Shown here in pieces: positions 31,244-36,667 of a stretch of DNA of 43,908 nt; position 1 is the first letter of the stretch, and every line of letters starts with the position of its first letter. Where the stretch lies: the IMG/VR virus record IMGVR_UViG_3300044798_000207, positions 1 to 43,908 of that record, one strand, 5' to 3'. The notes beneath the pieces are model-generated. The model searched no databases and had not been told where the DNA came from. It saw only the letters and a program-made list of their open reading frames with translations. This stretch comes from a virus. A program made the position numbers and the translations under genes.

Positions 31244-31478
31244 TTTCAGTTACTCCTTCCGGCAGTGAAGCAATTGCTTCCTTCAACATCTCAACAAACC
31301 CTCCAGGGTCATCTTCATAATGAAGAGCAAGCAAGCACTCGCCCCAATCCTGATCTGTTAATCGAAGTGTGATACAATTTCCCTTTCCTTCGCCCCTGAA
31401 TTTAGCTTCAACCTTTTCCCACCGTCTTATTTTCTCCCCAGAGGTAAAACCCGGATGAATGTTTTGGTTTACTCTCAT
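31236..31478 (-). CDS. Hypothetical protein (80 aa)
   Basis: 80 residues from ATG 31478 (GGGAGGAGGGATTGT; ATGA overlap with the zinc protein upstream). Mixed alpha/beta, acidic, with ITLRLTDQDWGECLLALHYE. Its last codons supply the site of the nuclease gene. Not recognised. Confidence 0.5.
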   Translation of the reverse strand: MRVNQNIHPGFTSGEKIRRWEKVEAKFRGEGKGNCITLRLTDQDWGECLLALHYEDDPGGFVEMLKEAIASLPEGVTEIA

Positions 31479-31597
31479 ACAATCCCTCCTCCCTTCTTGC
31501 TTTTACACTTCTTACAAACCCTAAATTCAGGCTTGCGGTTGTTTTCCTTCTTGGCCTTGCACACGGGACAGACGCTAACATAAAGCTTTTTGGTCAT
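31475..31597 (-). CDS. Zinc-ribbon microprotein (40 aa)
   Basis: 40 residues, basic, with CPVC (10-13) and CKKC (28-31), a minimal zinc ribbon. AAGGAATAGTA ahead of ATG 31597; the stop overlaps the next start as ATGA. One of several such mini zinc proteins in this genome. Function unknown. Confidence 0.6.
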   Translation of the reverse strand: MTKKLYVSVCPVCKAKKENNRKPEFRVCKKCKSKKGGGIV

Positions 31598-31599
31598 TA

Positions 31600-31815
31600 C
31601 TATTCCTTAAATGAAAGGCAAGCAAGCAATTCTTTTTCTTCGTCTGTAAGCCTTTTATTTACCCAAATTAATTGCATTTCCCTTTGCATGCGCGTTCCCC
31701 AAGTGTTTATTTCTTTTATAAAGGCTTTAAAGAAATCCGCTTGTACGCTTTCATCATCATTGGCCAAGACAGCTCCCAAGAATTTCCAATCATAAATTAT
31801 TCCTTGTTTAGGCAA
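31600..31815 (-). CDS. Hypothetical protein (71 aa)
   Basis: 71 residues from TTG 31815 (GAGGGTTGAAAA ahead; no ATG gives a longer frame). Helical, amphipathic. Separated from the upstream 59-aa gene by 47 bases containing a small hairpin (GCAAGA/TCTTGC, 31836..31857). Not recognised. Confidence 0.45.
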   Translation of the reverse strand: MPKQGIIYDWKFLGAVLANDDESVQADFFKAFIKEINTWGTRMQREMQLIWVNKRLTDEEKELLACLSFKE

Positions 31816-31862
31816 TTTTCAACCCTCTACTATAAGCAAGAAATTTCACTGTCTTGCAATTG

Positions 31863-32042
31863 TTATGCCTTCTTTGGATAGCACAACCCCGCCTCGATTA
31901 GCGCCTGTGCGTTCCTCCCATAACACCCTTGAAGTGTCCACGCCATACCATTGTCAATCAACTCCTGGAAGAATGCAACTGCTTCCTCTTGGTCCATTTC
32001 CCCGCTTTCCCAATCCATTATCTTATCAACTAAATTTACCAT
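31863..32042 (-). CDS. Conserved phage early protein (59 aa)
   Basis: 59 residues, ATG 32042 with AGGGAG site. Sequence pattern IMDWESGEMDQEEAVAFF, then LIDNGMAWTLQGCYGR and LIEAGLCY is instantly familiar from a widespread small phage protein ('ESGEL..ee.l.LFq.LidtGlawqLQGsYGR'). Function unknown, but conservation across unrelated phages marks it as a real gene. Confidence 0.7.
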   Translation of the reverse strand: MVNLVDKIMDWESGEMDQEEAVAFFQELIDNGMAWTLQGCYGRNAQALIEAGLCYPKKA

Positions 32043-32063
32043 TTTGCTTTTCTCCCTTCAAAA

Positions 32064-32128
32064 ACTCCCCCTCCCTATGTTCTTAGGGTGCTTTTCTCCC
32101 TTGCGCACTCATTCAAGAAAGGGGGAGT
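32064..32128 (-). repeat. Nested inverted repeats between two early genes
   Basis: ACTCCCCCT (32064..32072) and AGGGGGAGT (32120..32128) form a 9-bp long-range stem; inside, CCCTA/TAGGG (32073..32088) makes a small hairpin. On the minus strand this lies between the 107-aa and 59-aa genes and could attenuate or protect the message. No U-run. Confidence 0.45.
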
Positions 32129-32133
32129 ATTGG

Positions 32134-32457
32134 TTAGTTCTTCCCAAATACCCCAACATAAACTTGAAACTCCCCGCTTTCGATGACAGCATACCCTTTG
32201 CCGACTTCCAGCTTTTGAAGGAACTGCGCGGCAGTCAATGCTGCCTCCCCTGGCGCGCCAAACCCACTCGAATCAACAAACAACCCATCCTCAATGTACC
32301 ATCCCTCCGGCACGTAACTTCCCAAGAACGGAATGGTTTTGCAAAAGTCTACACTCCGATCTTCTTCTGTTTTGAAGAGTTTGGGAACCTTTTTGGCTTT
32401 CTTTGCCTTGATCCCCGCTTCGTCCGCATACGCTCGAATCTGTTCTCCACTGATCAT
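32134..32457 (-). CDS. Hypothetical protein (107 aa)
   Basis: 107 residues from ATG 32457 (GGGAGGTAAGGGAAG). Basic N-terminus (KAKKAKKVPKLFK), C-terminal beta segment (GKGYAVIESGEFQVYVGVFG). No motif recognised. The stop lies next to a nested inverted repeat. Confidence 0.5.
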   Translation of the reverse strand: MISGEQIRAYADEAGIKAKKAKKVPKLFKTEEDRSVDFCKTIPFLGSYVPEGWYIEDGLFVDSSGFGAPGEAALTAAQFLQKLEVGKGYAVIESGEFQVYVGVFGKN

Positions 32458-32463
32458 CTTCCC

Positions 32464-32658
32464 TTACCTCCCTTCTTCGTTTGTTAATCCACAAGCCCGA
32501 TAAAACCTTTCTCGATCAAAAGTCCCGTTAAAGCTCCGGCATACGTCCGCAATTTCCCGACAATCGCCCTGCCACTGAATGAACTTATTTTCCCAATTTG
32601 GCTCGGGACGATTGTACTTCAACGCCTCTGCCAACGCCCTAAAATGTTTCCCTATCAT
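32464..32658 (-). CDS. Conserved phage early protein (64 aa)
   Basis: 64 residues. ATG 32658 is preferred (GGAGGGAGAAACC) over the upstream in-frame codon at 32703. The segment IGKHFRALAEALKYNRP plus CREIADVCRSFNGTFDRERF is typical of a small family common in tailed phages ('..IAdvLr..nprFDRerFl.aCG'). Function unknown. Confidence 0.6.
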   Translation of the reverse strand: MIGKHFRALAEALKYNRPEPNWENKFIQWQGDCREIADVCRSFNGTFDRERFYRACGLTNEEGR

Positions 32659-32740
32659 GGTTTCTCCCTCCTGTTTACTACTTAGCAACTCCCATGCCAA
32701 CAACCTTTGCTGATTTCATTGTGTTTTTTACTTCTCTTGC

Positions 32741-32754
32741 GTTCATTTTTGAAC
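32741..32754. promoter_or_regulatory. Operator-like palindrome GTTCA-N4-TGAAC (site 3)
   Basis: GTTCA-TTTT-TGAAC: same half sites and spacing as the two sites at 35018 and 35065. It lies just after the 35-aa membrane microprotein in the early block. Confidence 0.45.
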
Positions 32755-32755
32755 A

Positions 32756-32863
32756 TTATTGTACAATCTTCGCAATAATATAAATAATCACCCACCACAA
32801 CACAAGCGCCGGAATGATTAAAACCTTAACACAACGCAGACTCATTTTAGGCTTTTGGTTCAT
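32756..32863 (-). CDS. Single-pass membrane microprotein (35 aa)
   Basis: 35 residues from ATG 32863 (AAAGGGGAAAAA). Basic start (MNQKPKMSLRCVK), then one strongly hydrophobic segment (VLIIPALVLWWVIIYIIA). Likely a tiny inner-membrane protein. Two overlapping 22-24 codon frames follow on the minus strand to 32686; they have no ribosome site and are not called. Confidence 0.5.
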   Translation of the reverse strand: MNQKPKMSLRCVKVLIIPALVLWWVIIYIIAKIVQ

Positions 32864-32992
32864 TTTTTCCCCTTTCTAAACTTACTGCGAAGAAATGTAT
32901 CGCTCCTTCTCAAATCCCCTTTAGTTTCAATATGCCGACCTCTGTACAACATGACTTTATTAGAGTTGAGTCTAAAAAAGTCATGCCCATAC

Positions 32993-33007
32993 TATCACAT
33001 TGTGATA
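32993..33007. promoter_or_regulatory. Perfect palindrome TATCACA-T-TGTGATA
   Basis: 15-bp perfect dyad, a typical dimeric-repressor or CRP-like operator layout, 12 bp from the tandem repeats. Confidence 0.5.
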
Positions 33008-33018
33008 CATTCTCAAAA

Positions 33019-33060
33019 GTGTGTCTTTTTTGCAACACTTTGTGTGTCGTTTTTGCAACA
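33019..33060. repeat. Tandem 23-bp-period repeats (iteron-like)
   Basis: GTGTGTC-T-TTTTTGCAACA (33019..33037) and GTGTGTC-G-TTTTTGCAACA (33042..33060): 18 of 19 bases identical, start-to-start distance 23 bp (about two helical turns), placing bound proteins on the same face of the DNA. Confidence 0.65.
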
Positions 33061-33280
33061 GTGGGGCATAATGCCACAGGGAATATTTTACCCGTACTAA
33101 GCTAACTCTATGATTTTATTCACTGCCATTTTTACTCCTGTACAGACGGCCTTCAAAATTGGTGGCGATTTTGACACAGTATGAATGATTCCGCATACTT
33201 GCAAACCGATTTTGACCGACAGACCGACAGTTCTCCATCCGCAGATTTTGCTTTTCGTCTGTACAACATTTCCTTTCTCC

Positions 33281-33307
33281 ATAAATATATATTTTATATA
33301 ATAATAT
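33281..33307. other. 27-bp uninterrupted A/T tract
   Basis: Pure A/T sequence of alternating TATA type, the most easily melted part of the window, flanked by TACAGACG boxes on both sides (33256 minus, 33350 plus). Candidate DNA-unwinding element. Confidence 0.5.
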
Positions 33308-33589
33308 CAACGAGTTAGCCTTTTAGGTGCAAGTTTAGATTTAAACTTCTACAGACGAAAATTGCCTTTTTTCTGTGGAGGCATGTCGAATCATGTCGGT
33401 CGGTGTTGATTTTATTGAGCTTTTTTTCGATCTGTACGAAAATCTGTATGTTTGCGTATATGTATACATACTTATACATCACTTCTCTGCGTATGTTCCT
33501 GCAATCATTCCCTTTTCTTGCTTTTTAAAAGTCCTTAGCAAGTTACTGCTGGTTATTAAGATGGGGACTTTTTGGGAATAAACGGGATT

Positions 33590-33718
33590 TTATTTTGCTT
33601 GGTAGCGAACAATATATTCAAAACCTCTAAATATAAGTTCTGTTTTAACTCCTTGTTTTCTTAACTTGCGAATTACCTTTAAAGCTTCCCTTTTACTTTT
33701 AAATGCAATTCCTATCAT
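33590..33718 (-). CDS. Basic microprotein (42 aa)
   Basis: 42 residues from ATG 33718 (GGGAGGTAAAAGGAAA). MIGIAFKSKREALKVIRKLR and then beta strands; very basic, alpha/beta, perhaps nucleic-acid binding. Not recognised. Confidence 0.55.
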   Translation of the reverse strand: MIGIAFKSKREALKVIRKLRKQGVKTELIFRGFEYIVRYQAK

Positions 33719-33736
33719 TTTCCTTTTACCTCCCTT

Positions 33737-33892
33737 TCAATAACGTTTATTTAAAGTAAAAACATCAATCCTACAAATTTCTTTCTTTGCTATGATTTCT
33801 AAATCTTTTTGTGCTTTCTTTTTTGTTGCATAAATGCCCACAAGTCTATAATCTTGATAATCTCCTCTGCTAAGAACGTAAACCTTTTTCAT
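33737..33892 (-). CDS. Small DUF7336-like protein (51 aa)
   Basis: 51 residues, ATG 33892 with AAAGGAAGGTAAAAAGCC. Opening KKVYVLSRGDYQDYRLVGIY followed by ATKKKAQKDLE resembles small phage/host proteins of the type 'yvL....dy...gvYst.e.A'. Overlaps the zinc microprotein end by 23 bases. Function unknown. Confidence 0.55.
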   Translation of the reverse strand: MKKVYVLSRGDYQDYRLVGIYATKKKAQKDLEIIAKKEICRIDVFTLNKRY

Positions 33893-34040
33893 GGCTTTTT
33901 ACCTTCCTTTCCCAAATTTTTCCCGTCCACAACATTACGCCTTTGCAATCCGGGCAGGCTTTTGGCACTCGAAGCAAGTGAACCCAAAGCCCCCTGCAAT
34001 TCAAACATTCATAGATTTTGAATTTTCTTCTTCTATCCAT
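33870..34040 (-). CDS. Zinc-ribbon microprotein (56 aa)
   Basis: 56 residues from ATG 34040; CLNC (12-15) and CPDC (29-32) flank a beta hairpin, a classic zinc ribbon, followed by a basic tail. No strong ribosome site is visible, so translation may be coupled or weak. Overlaps the next gene in another frame. Confidence 0.5.
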   Translation of the reverse strand: MDRRRKFKIYECLNCRGLWVHLLRVPKACPDCKGVMLWTGKIWERKVKSHEKGLRS

Positions 34041-34052
34041 TAAATTACCAGT

Positions 34053-34154
34053 TTAAAGCTTCTTAATTAAAAGCAATGTTCCAATTAAAATTGCAAGCGA
34101 GCAGATAATAATTCCAGCTCCCGCGCAATATGTCATAAAGTCAATCGCTATCAT
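34053..34154 (-). CDS. Single-pass membrane microprotein (33 aa)
   Basis: 33 residues from ATG 34154, inside the end of the 60-aa gene. Almost entirely one membrane segment (GAGIIICSLAILIGTLLLI) ending KKL. Likely a tiny membrane protein; role unknown. Confidence 0.45.
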   Translation of the reverse strand: MIAIDFMTYCAGAGIIICSLAILIGTLLLIKKL

Positions 34155-34323
34155 CTTCTTTTACTCCTTTCAAATCTTCGTATAATTTGGATATTTCACG
34201 TTTTATTTTTGTTTCAAGGTGAATCTGCCAATTTTTTCCTATAATCAGCGTATTTTCTTCCCCATAAATTCGGGCTGATATAGGTAGACATTCCAAATCG
34301 CGTATTAATTGCCCAACGGTCAT
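34141..34323 (-). CDS. Hypothetical protein (60 aa)
   Basis: 60 residues from ATG 34323 (AGAGAGGTAAAAAATC). Opening TVGQLIRDLECLPISARIYG resembles the 'tvgelie.L...d.~~~v' start of many small phage early proteins; an acidic C-terminal helix follows. Not otherwise recognised. Confidence 0.55.
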   Translation of the reverse strand: MTVGQLIRDLECLPISARIYGEENTLIIGKNWQIHLETKIKREISKLYEDLKGVKEDDSD

Positions 34324-34357
34324 GATTTTTTACCTCTCTTTCTTGGTTTGGGTTGAA

Positions 34358-34624
34358 TTAAATAAACTCTGCTTTGACTTCCTGTTCTGTTAGTAATATG
34401 CTTTCTTGCTCATTAAACAGTTTTATATCCTGACAGAGTGCTTTGATGTCATTCGCGTTCTCAATGGTATTCTCTACCAAGAGCTCAATAACAATCCCAT
34501 CTTCTTGCTTTCCTTCCCAATAGCCAGTAGTTTCGTAGATTGTAAATCCTTTAAAGCTTCTACTTACTTCCTTTTCAAGCTTCCTTCGATTTTTATTCTC
34601 TGTGTAAATCCGATACAGTTTCAT
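34358..34624 (-). CDS. Conserved-type early protein (88 aa)
   Basis: 88 residues from ATG 34624 (GGGAGAATAAAACC). MKLYRIYTENKNRRKLEKEV, then FTIYETTGYWEGKQEDGIVI is typical of a small conserved phage protein with a ferredoxin-like beta-alpha-beta layout. The region just upstream holds a TATAAT-rich inverted repeat that may be its promoter. Function unknown. Confidence 0.6.
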   Translation of the reverse strand: MKLYRIYTENKNRRKLEKEVSRSFKGFTIYETTGYWEGKQEDGIVIELLVENTIENANDIKALCQDIKLFNEQESILLTEQEVKAEFI

Positions 34625-34651
34625 GGTTTTATTCTCCCTTCTTGGTTAGAA

Positions 34652-34675
34652 TTGTATACATTATACATTATACAA
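34652..34675 (-). promoter_or_regulatory. Inverted repeat TTGTATA/TATACAA with TATAAT boxes
   Basis: Arms TTGTATA (34652..34658) and TATACAA (34669..34675). On the minus strand the sequence contains TATAAT twice, 30-50 bp upstream of the 88-aa gene. No good -35 element at 17 bp, so an activated promoter or a repressor-covered -10 is possible. Confidence 0.4.
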
Positions 34676-34679
34676 CGAT

Positions 34680-34739
34680 TCATCCATCGAGGTATCTTAG
34701 GAGCCCATAGATAATGACAATAAGCATTGCAATCAACAT
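34680..34739 (-). CDS. 19-residue membrane peptide
   Basis: 19 residues (MLIAMLIVIIYGLLRYLDG) from ATG 34739 preceded by a strong GGGAGGGAAT site. A single hydrophobic helix with a short polar end. The strong site argues for real translation; it could also act as a leader peptide for the following gene. Confidence 0.45.
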   Translation of the reverse strand: MLIAMLIVIIYGLLRYLDG

Positions 34740-34761
34740 ATTCCCTCCCCTCTCTCTTAGT

Positions 34762-34932
34762 TCATTGCGGTGTACACTTGGGCCATCGTGGTGTACGTTC
34801 CGGATCAAAATCGCTACCATCTACTTCTGTAATGTGGCACTCAATAATGGTTTTGATCTTATTCCCCCAATACTCACACTCTTTAGTATCAGTGTTATAG
34901 TACATACATTTTTTACAGTAATTCTTTTTCAT
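34762..34932 (-). CDS. Cysteine-rich microprotein (56 aa), first early gene
   Basis: 56 residues from ATG 34932 with AATGGAGGTAAACGAAG. Five Cys (CKKC at 6-9, then C19, C32, C53) suggest one metal site. It is the first gene of the leftward block, so its upstream sequence should contain the main early promoter. Function unknown. Confidence 0.6.
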   Translation of the reverse strand: MKKNYCKKCMYYNTDTKECEYWGNKIKTIIECHITEVDGSDFDPERTPRWPKCTPQ

Positions 34933-35017
34933 CTTCGTTTACCTCCATTCTGGTATAATACACAGCAAGCATCATGCCAATACTTACCCATTGAAATCAT
35001 TACACAATCCATTGCGA

Positions 35018-35035
35018 GTGTTCATAAATGAACAC
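35018..35035. promoter_or_regulatory. Operator-like palindrome GTGTTCAT-AA-ATGAACAC (site 1)
   Basis: 18-bp perfect dyad, core TGTTCA-N4-TGAACA, 85 bp upstream of the first early gene. Confidence 0.6.
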
Positions 35036-35064
35036 AACCATCGTACAATTACGAACACTCCTAT

Positions 35065-35080
35065 TGTTCAATCATGAACA
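35065..35080. promoter_or_regulatory. Operator-like palindrome TGTTCA-ATCA-TGAACA (site 2)
   Basis: Same half sites and spacing as site 1, start 47 bp further on. Two matching dyads in the divergent region suggest a cooperative regulator of the early/late switch. Confidence 0.6.
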
Positions 35081-35235
35081 CATGACAAGTTCAAATCTAA
35101 ACTTCTATGGTCATGCTCGCGCCCGTACGCAAGAGCCTACCCGCCTCTTCGCCAGCATACCCCCACCACCGCCCCCTCCACCCCGCGCTGACTACAAGAG
35201 CCCTCCACAATCCAGACCACAAATTGCCTCTTCTG

Positions 35236-35243
35236 TACAGACG
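35236..35243 (+). repeat. TACAGACG box, distant copy
   Basis: Part of a 13-mer CTGTACAGACGGC (35233..35245) that occurs identically at 33138..33150 in the candidate origin, linking the two control regions. Confidence 0.5.
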
Positions 35244-35572
35244 GCGGTATCCCGACAATAATACCGACAAAGTGTCGTGATAGAACAGACTTGGTAGTGG
35301 GTAGCATTTATTACTACAATCGCAGTCAAAATTACCATATGGGAATAATATGGAGGAATTGGTGGATTGTTGACGGGAATGTTACCGTAGTGGAACAAAT
35401 TACCTGCATTTATTGAGAAGTGTTGGGAAGAGCAAAAAGTAACGAAATGAGTTACTATCTGCGAAAGGTGATAATGCTATCGTGAAAGGGTGATAGGAGA
35501 GTTGGCATGAATGTTGCAAGGTGGGAGAAAAGTCGGAGTATAGTAGAGGATAGAAGTTTAGAGTTGTACAGT

Positions 35573-35647
35573 GGGCGGTTGGTGTAATTGGGAGCATAGT
35601 AGCCCTGCACGCTTCTGGCAAGAGTTCGAATCTCTTACTGTCCACCA
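35573..35647 (+). tRNA. tRNA-Ala (TGC), CCA encoded
   Basis: Acceptor GGGCGGT/ACTGTCC with the alanine identity pair G3-U70, A73 and encoded CCA; D arm with A14, A15, G18 G19, A21; anticodon stem GTAGC/GCTTC (one mismatch); loop CCTGCAC, anticodon TGC; T arm AAGAG-TTCGAAT-CTCTT. Position 33 is C instead of the near-universal U, which may lower decoding efficiency. First element of the rightward block. Confidence 0.75.
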
Positions 35648-35654
35648 AAAGTTT

Positions 35655-35730
35655 AGCGGAGTAGCATCAATGGTAGATGTCCAGGTTCATACCCTGGGGG
35701 TTGGTGGTTCGATTCCACTCTCCGCAACCA
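35655..35730 (+). tRNA. tRNA-Met (CAT), CCA encoded
   Basis: Seven bases after tRNA-Ala. Acceptor AGCGGAG/CTCCGCA with a mismatch at 1-72 (A-A), A73 and CCA; D stem GCATC/GATGT; anticodon arm CCAGG-TTCATAC-CCTGG, anticodon CAT; T arm GGTGG-TTCGATT-CCACT. An open 1-72 pair is a bacterial initiator feature, but the three G-C pairs of initiator anticodon stems are absent. Could also be a lysidine-type Ile tRNA. Confidence 0.8.
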
Positions 35731-35751
35731 AATAGCTTTTTGGGAGGAATT

Positions 35752-36261
35752 ATGAGCGCTGGACTTCCAGCAAAAAATCGCCGTATGGCCTTGATGGAGT
35801 TAATGATCCTGCACCCGGAGTTGCCGGGGAAGGAAATTGGCGCTATGGTACAGTTGTCGAAGTCGAGAACCTCAGCCATAATGCACGATCCTGTATTCGT
35901 GTTGGCGCTTGAGAAGTATCGAGAGCAGCATTCGGATAAGGTCAGTGACTTGCGGGCGGAGCTGGATAATCAGATTAAGGATGCAACCAGATCGGCTATT
36001 CAGGCCAGTAAAGAGATAATCGAACACAAAGGCGATGACATGCCTATAGTTGTGAAGCAGGCAAGCATAAGCCAGATTCTCGCTCAGGGGCATGCGAAGG
36101 CGATTGAGCGGAGCGCTCATATGGAGATTCCAGTTCCACAGGAGTTAATAAGGGAGCTGTTGTCAGTAAGTAGGGAAATGCTCACCCCGCTGGTCCCCGT
36201 TAAACGTTTGGAGAAGATTCATGAGGAAGATTCCGAAATCGTGGATGTACCAACCAATTGA
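35752..36261 (+). CDS. Terminase small subunit
   Basis: 169 residues. ATG 35752 (GGGAGGAATT) is used; a longer frame would begin inside tRNA-Met. The N-terminus has an HTH-like unit (MALMELMILHPELPGKEIGA, then LSKSRTSAIMHDPVF), the middle is a long helix (oligomerisation), the end acidic, as in phage small terminases that bind the packaging site. It lies three short genes before the large subunit. Confidence 0.75.
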   Translation: MSAGLPAKNRRMALMELMILHPELPGKEIGAMVQLSKSRTSAIMHDPVFVLALEKYREQHSDKVSDLRAELDNQIKDATRSAIQASKEIIEHKGDDMPIVVKQASISQILAQGHAKAIERSAHMEIPVPQELIRELLSVSREMLTPLVPVKRLEKIHEEDSEIVDVPTN

Positions 36262-36490
36262 AGTTATATGGACGGACACGACGGCTGATGGAAGCGGATG
36301 GGAGTTGGCGAGTGAATTTTCGTTTAAGGAATTCGAACCTTCTTTATACCACTCAACCATCGGAAGGTATATTGGTCATTCCAAAACATGTTTATGTGTT
36401 TGCCAATCCTTCCGAAGTTTGGATGGAATGTGCGGGGGCCGTTTCGCGATTCCAATCGGAACGGTCTGTCACATACGGAGGTTGAAATGA
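36221..36490 (+). CDS. Conserved-type small phage protein (89 aa)
   Basis: 89 residues, ATG 36221 with TGGAGAAGATTC, overlapping the small terminase by 41 bases. Pattern PIEVIWTDTTADGSGWELAS, then STIGRYIG and AIPIGTVCHIRRL matches a frequent small beta-barrel-like phage protein ('V.W.Da....GW.....vGyl......IP...V..I..L') found between terminase genes. Role unknown. Confidence 0.6.
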   Translation: MRKIPKSWMYQPIEVIWTDTTADGSGWELASEFSFKEFEPSLYHSTIGRYIGHSKTCLCVCQSFRSLDGMCGGRFAIPIGTVCHIRRLK

Positions 36491-36648
36491 AGATATTTGT
36501 ATGCAATGAAGTACCAGAAGGATATATTTGGTTTCTTTCTGCCAAACAATTTAATCTTATCAAGGAGAGATGCCGTGAAGTGTCCACGCTGTGGCAGCAA
36601 GAAATTCAACCGCCTGGGGAACAAACTGTTCAAGTGCCGGAATTGTAG
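36487..36648 (+). CDS. Hypothetical protein (53 aa)
   Basis: 53 residues, ATG 36487 in ATGA overlap with the upstream stop. Starts MKIFVCNEVPEGYIWFLSAK; the last 24 codons overlap a zinc-ribbon microgene in another frame. Not recognised. Confidence 0.5.
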   Translation: MKIFVCNEVPEGYIWFLSAKQFNLIKERCREVSTLWQQEIQPPGEQTVQVPEL

Positions 36649-36667
36649 TAAGCTGGTTACGAAATGA
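36575..36667 (+). CDS. Zinc-ribbon microprotein nested between terminase genes (30 aa)
   Basis: 30 residues from GTG 36575, with an excellent AAGGAGAGATGCC site. CPRC (3-6) and CRNC (21-24) define a complete minimal zinc ribbon with basic surroundings. It lies mostly inside the 53-aa gene in a different frame, and its stop overlaps the large terminase start (ATGA), so it probably couples terminase translation. Confidence 0.65.
   Translation: MKCPRCGSKKFNRLGNKLFKCRNCSKLVTK

Larger units (their letters stand above)
32864..33589. other. Gene-free repeat-rich region; candidate replication origin/control region
   Basis: 726 bp without a convincing gene. It contains: palindrome TATCACA-T-TGTGATA (32993..33007); two tandem copies of GTGTGTC-N-TTTTTGCAACA (33019..33037 and 33042..33060); TACAGACG boxes at 33141 (+), 33256 (-), 33350 (+); direct repeats CGATTTTGAC (33166, 33207) and GACCGACA twice (33214..); a 27-bp pure A/T tract (33281..33307); and palindrome TATGTATACATA (33459..33470). 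Iteron-like repeats, boxes in both orientations and an AT-rich unwinding tract are the usual ingredients of a replication origin. Inference only. Confidence 0.5.
34933..35572. other. Divergent control region between early and late blocks
   Basis: 640 bp without a convincing gene. It holds operator-like palindromes (35018..35035, 35065..35080), an extended -10 box TGGTATAAT on the plus strand (34951..34959; its complement reads TATTAT toward the early genes), a C-rich tract (35160..35186), a TACAGACG box (35236), hairpins CGGTAT/ATACCG (35245..35266), CGACA/TGTCG (35265..35277) and AGTAAC/GTTACT (35438..35456), and a weak candidate late promoter TTGCAA-N19-TATAGT (35514..35544) before the tRNAs. 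Confidence 0.55.

Noticed and set aside
33097-33282. 61-codon minus-strand frame in the repeat region
   Set aside because: No ribosome site before its ATG, no recognisable features, and it runs over the repeats and boxes of the candidate origin.
33375-33581. 68-codon plus-strand frame
   Set aside because: AT-rich, wrong strand for this block, no ribosome site, composition explained by sequence bias.
34951-34980. Early promoter TTGGCA/TATTAT on the minus strand
   Set aside because: The spacer is only 14 bp; listed as a component of the control region but not called as a promoter.
35028-35261. 77-codon plus-strand frame with a polyproline run
   Set aside because: Starts inside an operator palindrome without a ribosome site; the proline run comes from the C-rich tract.
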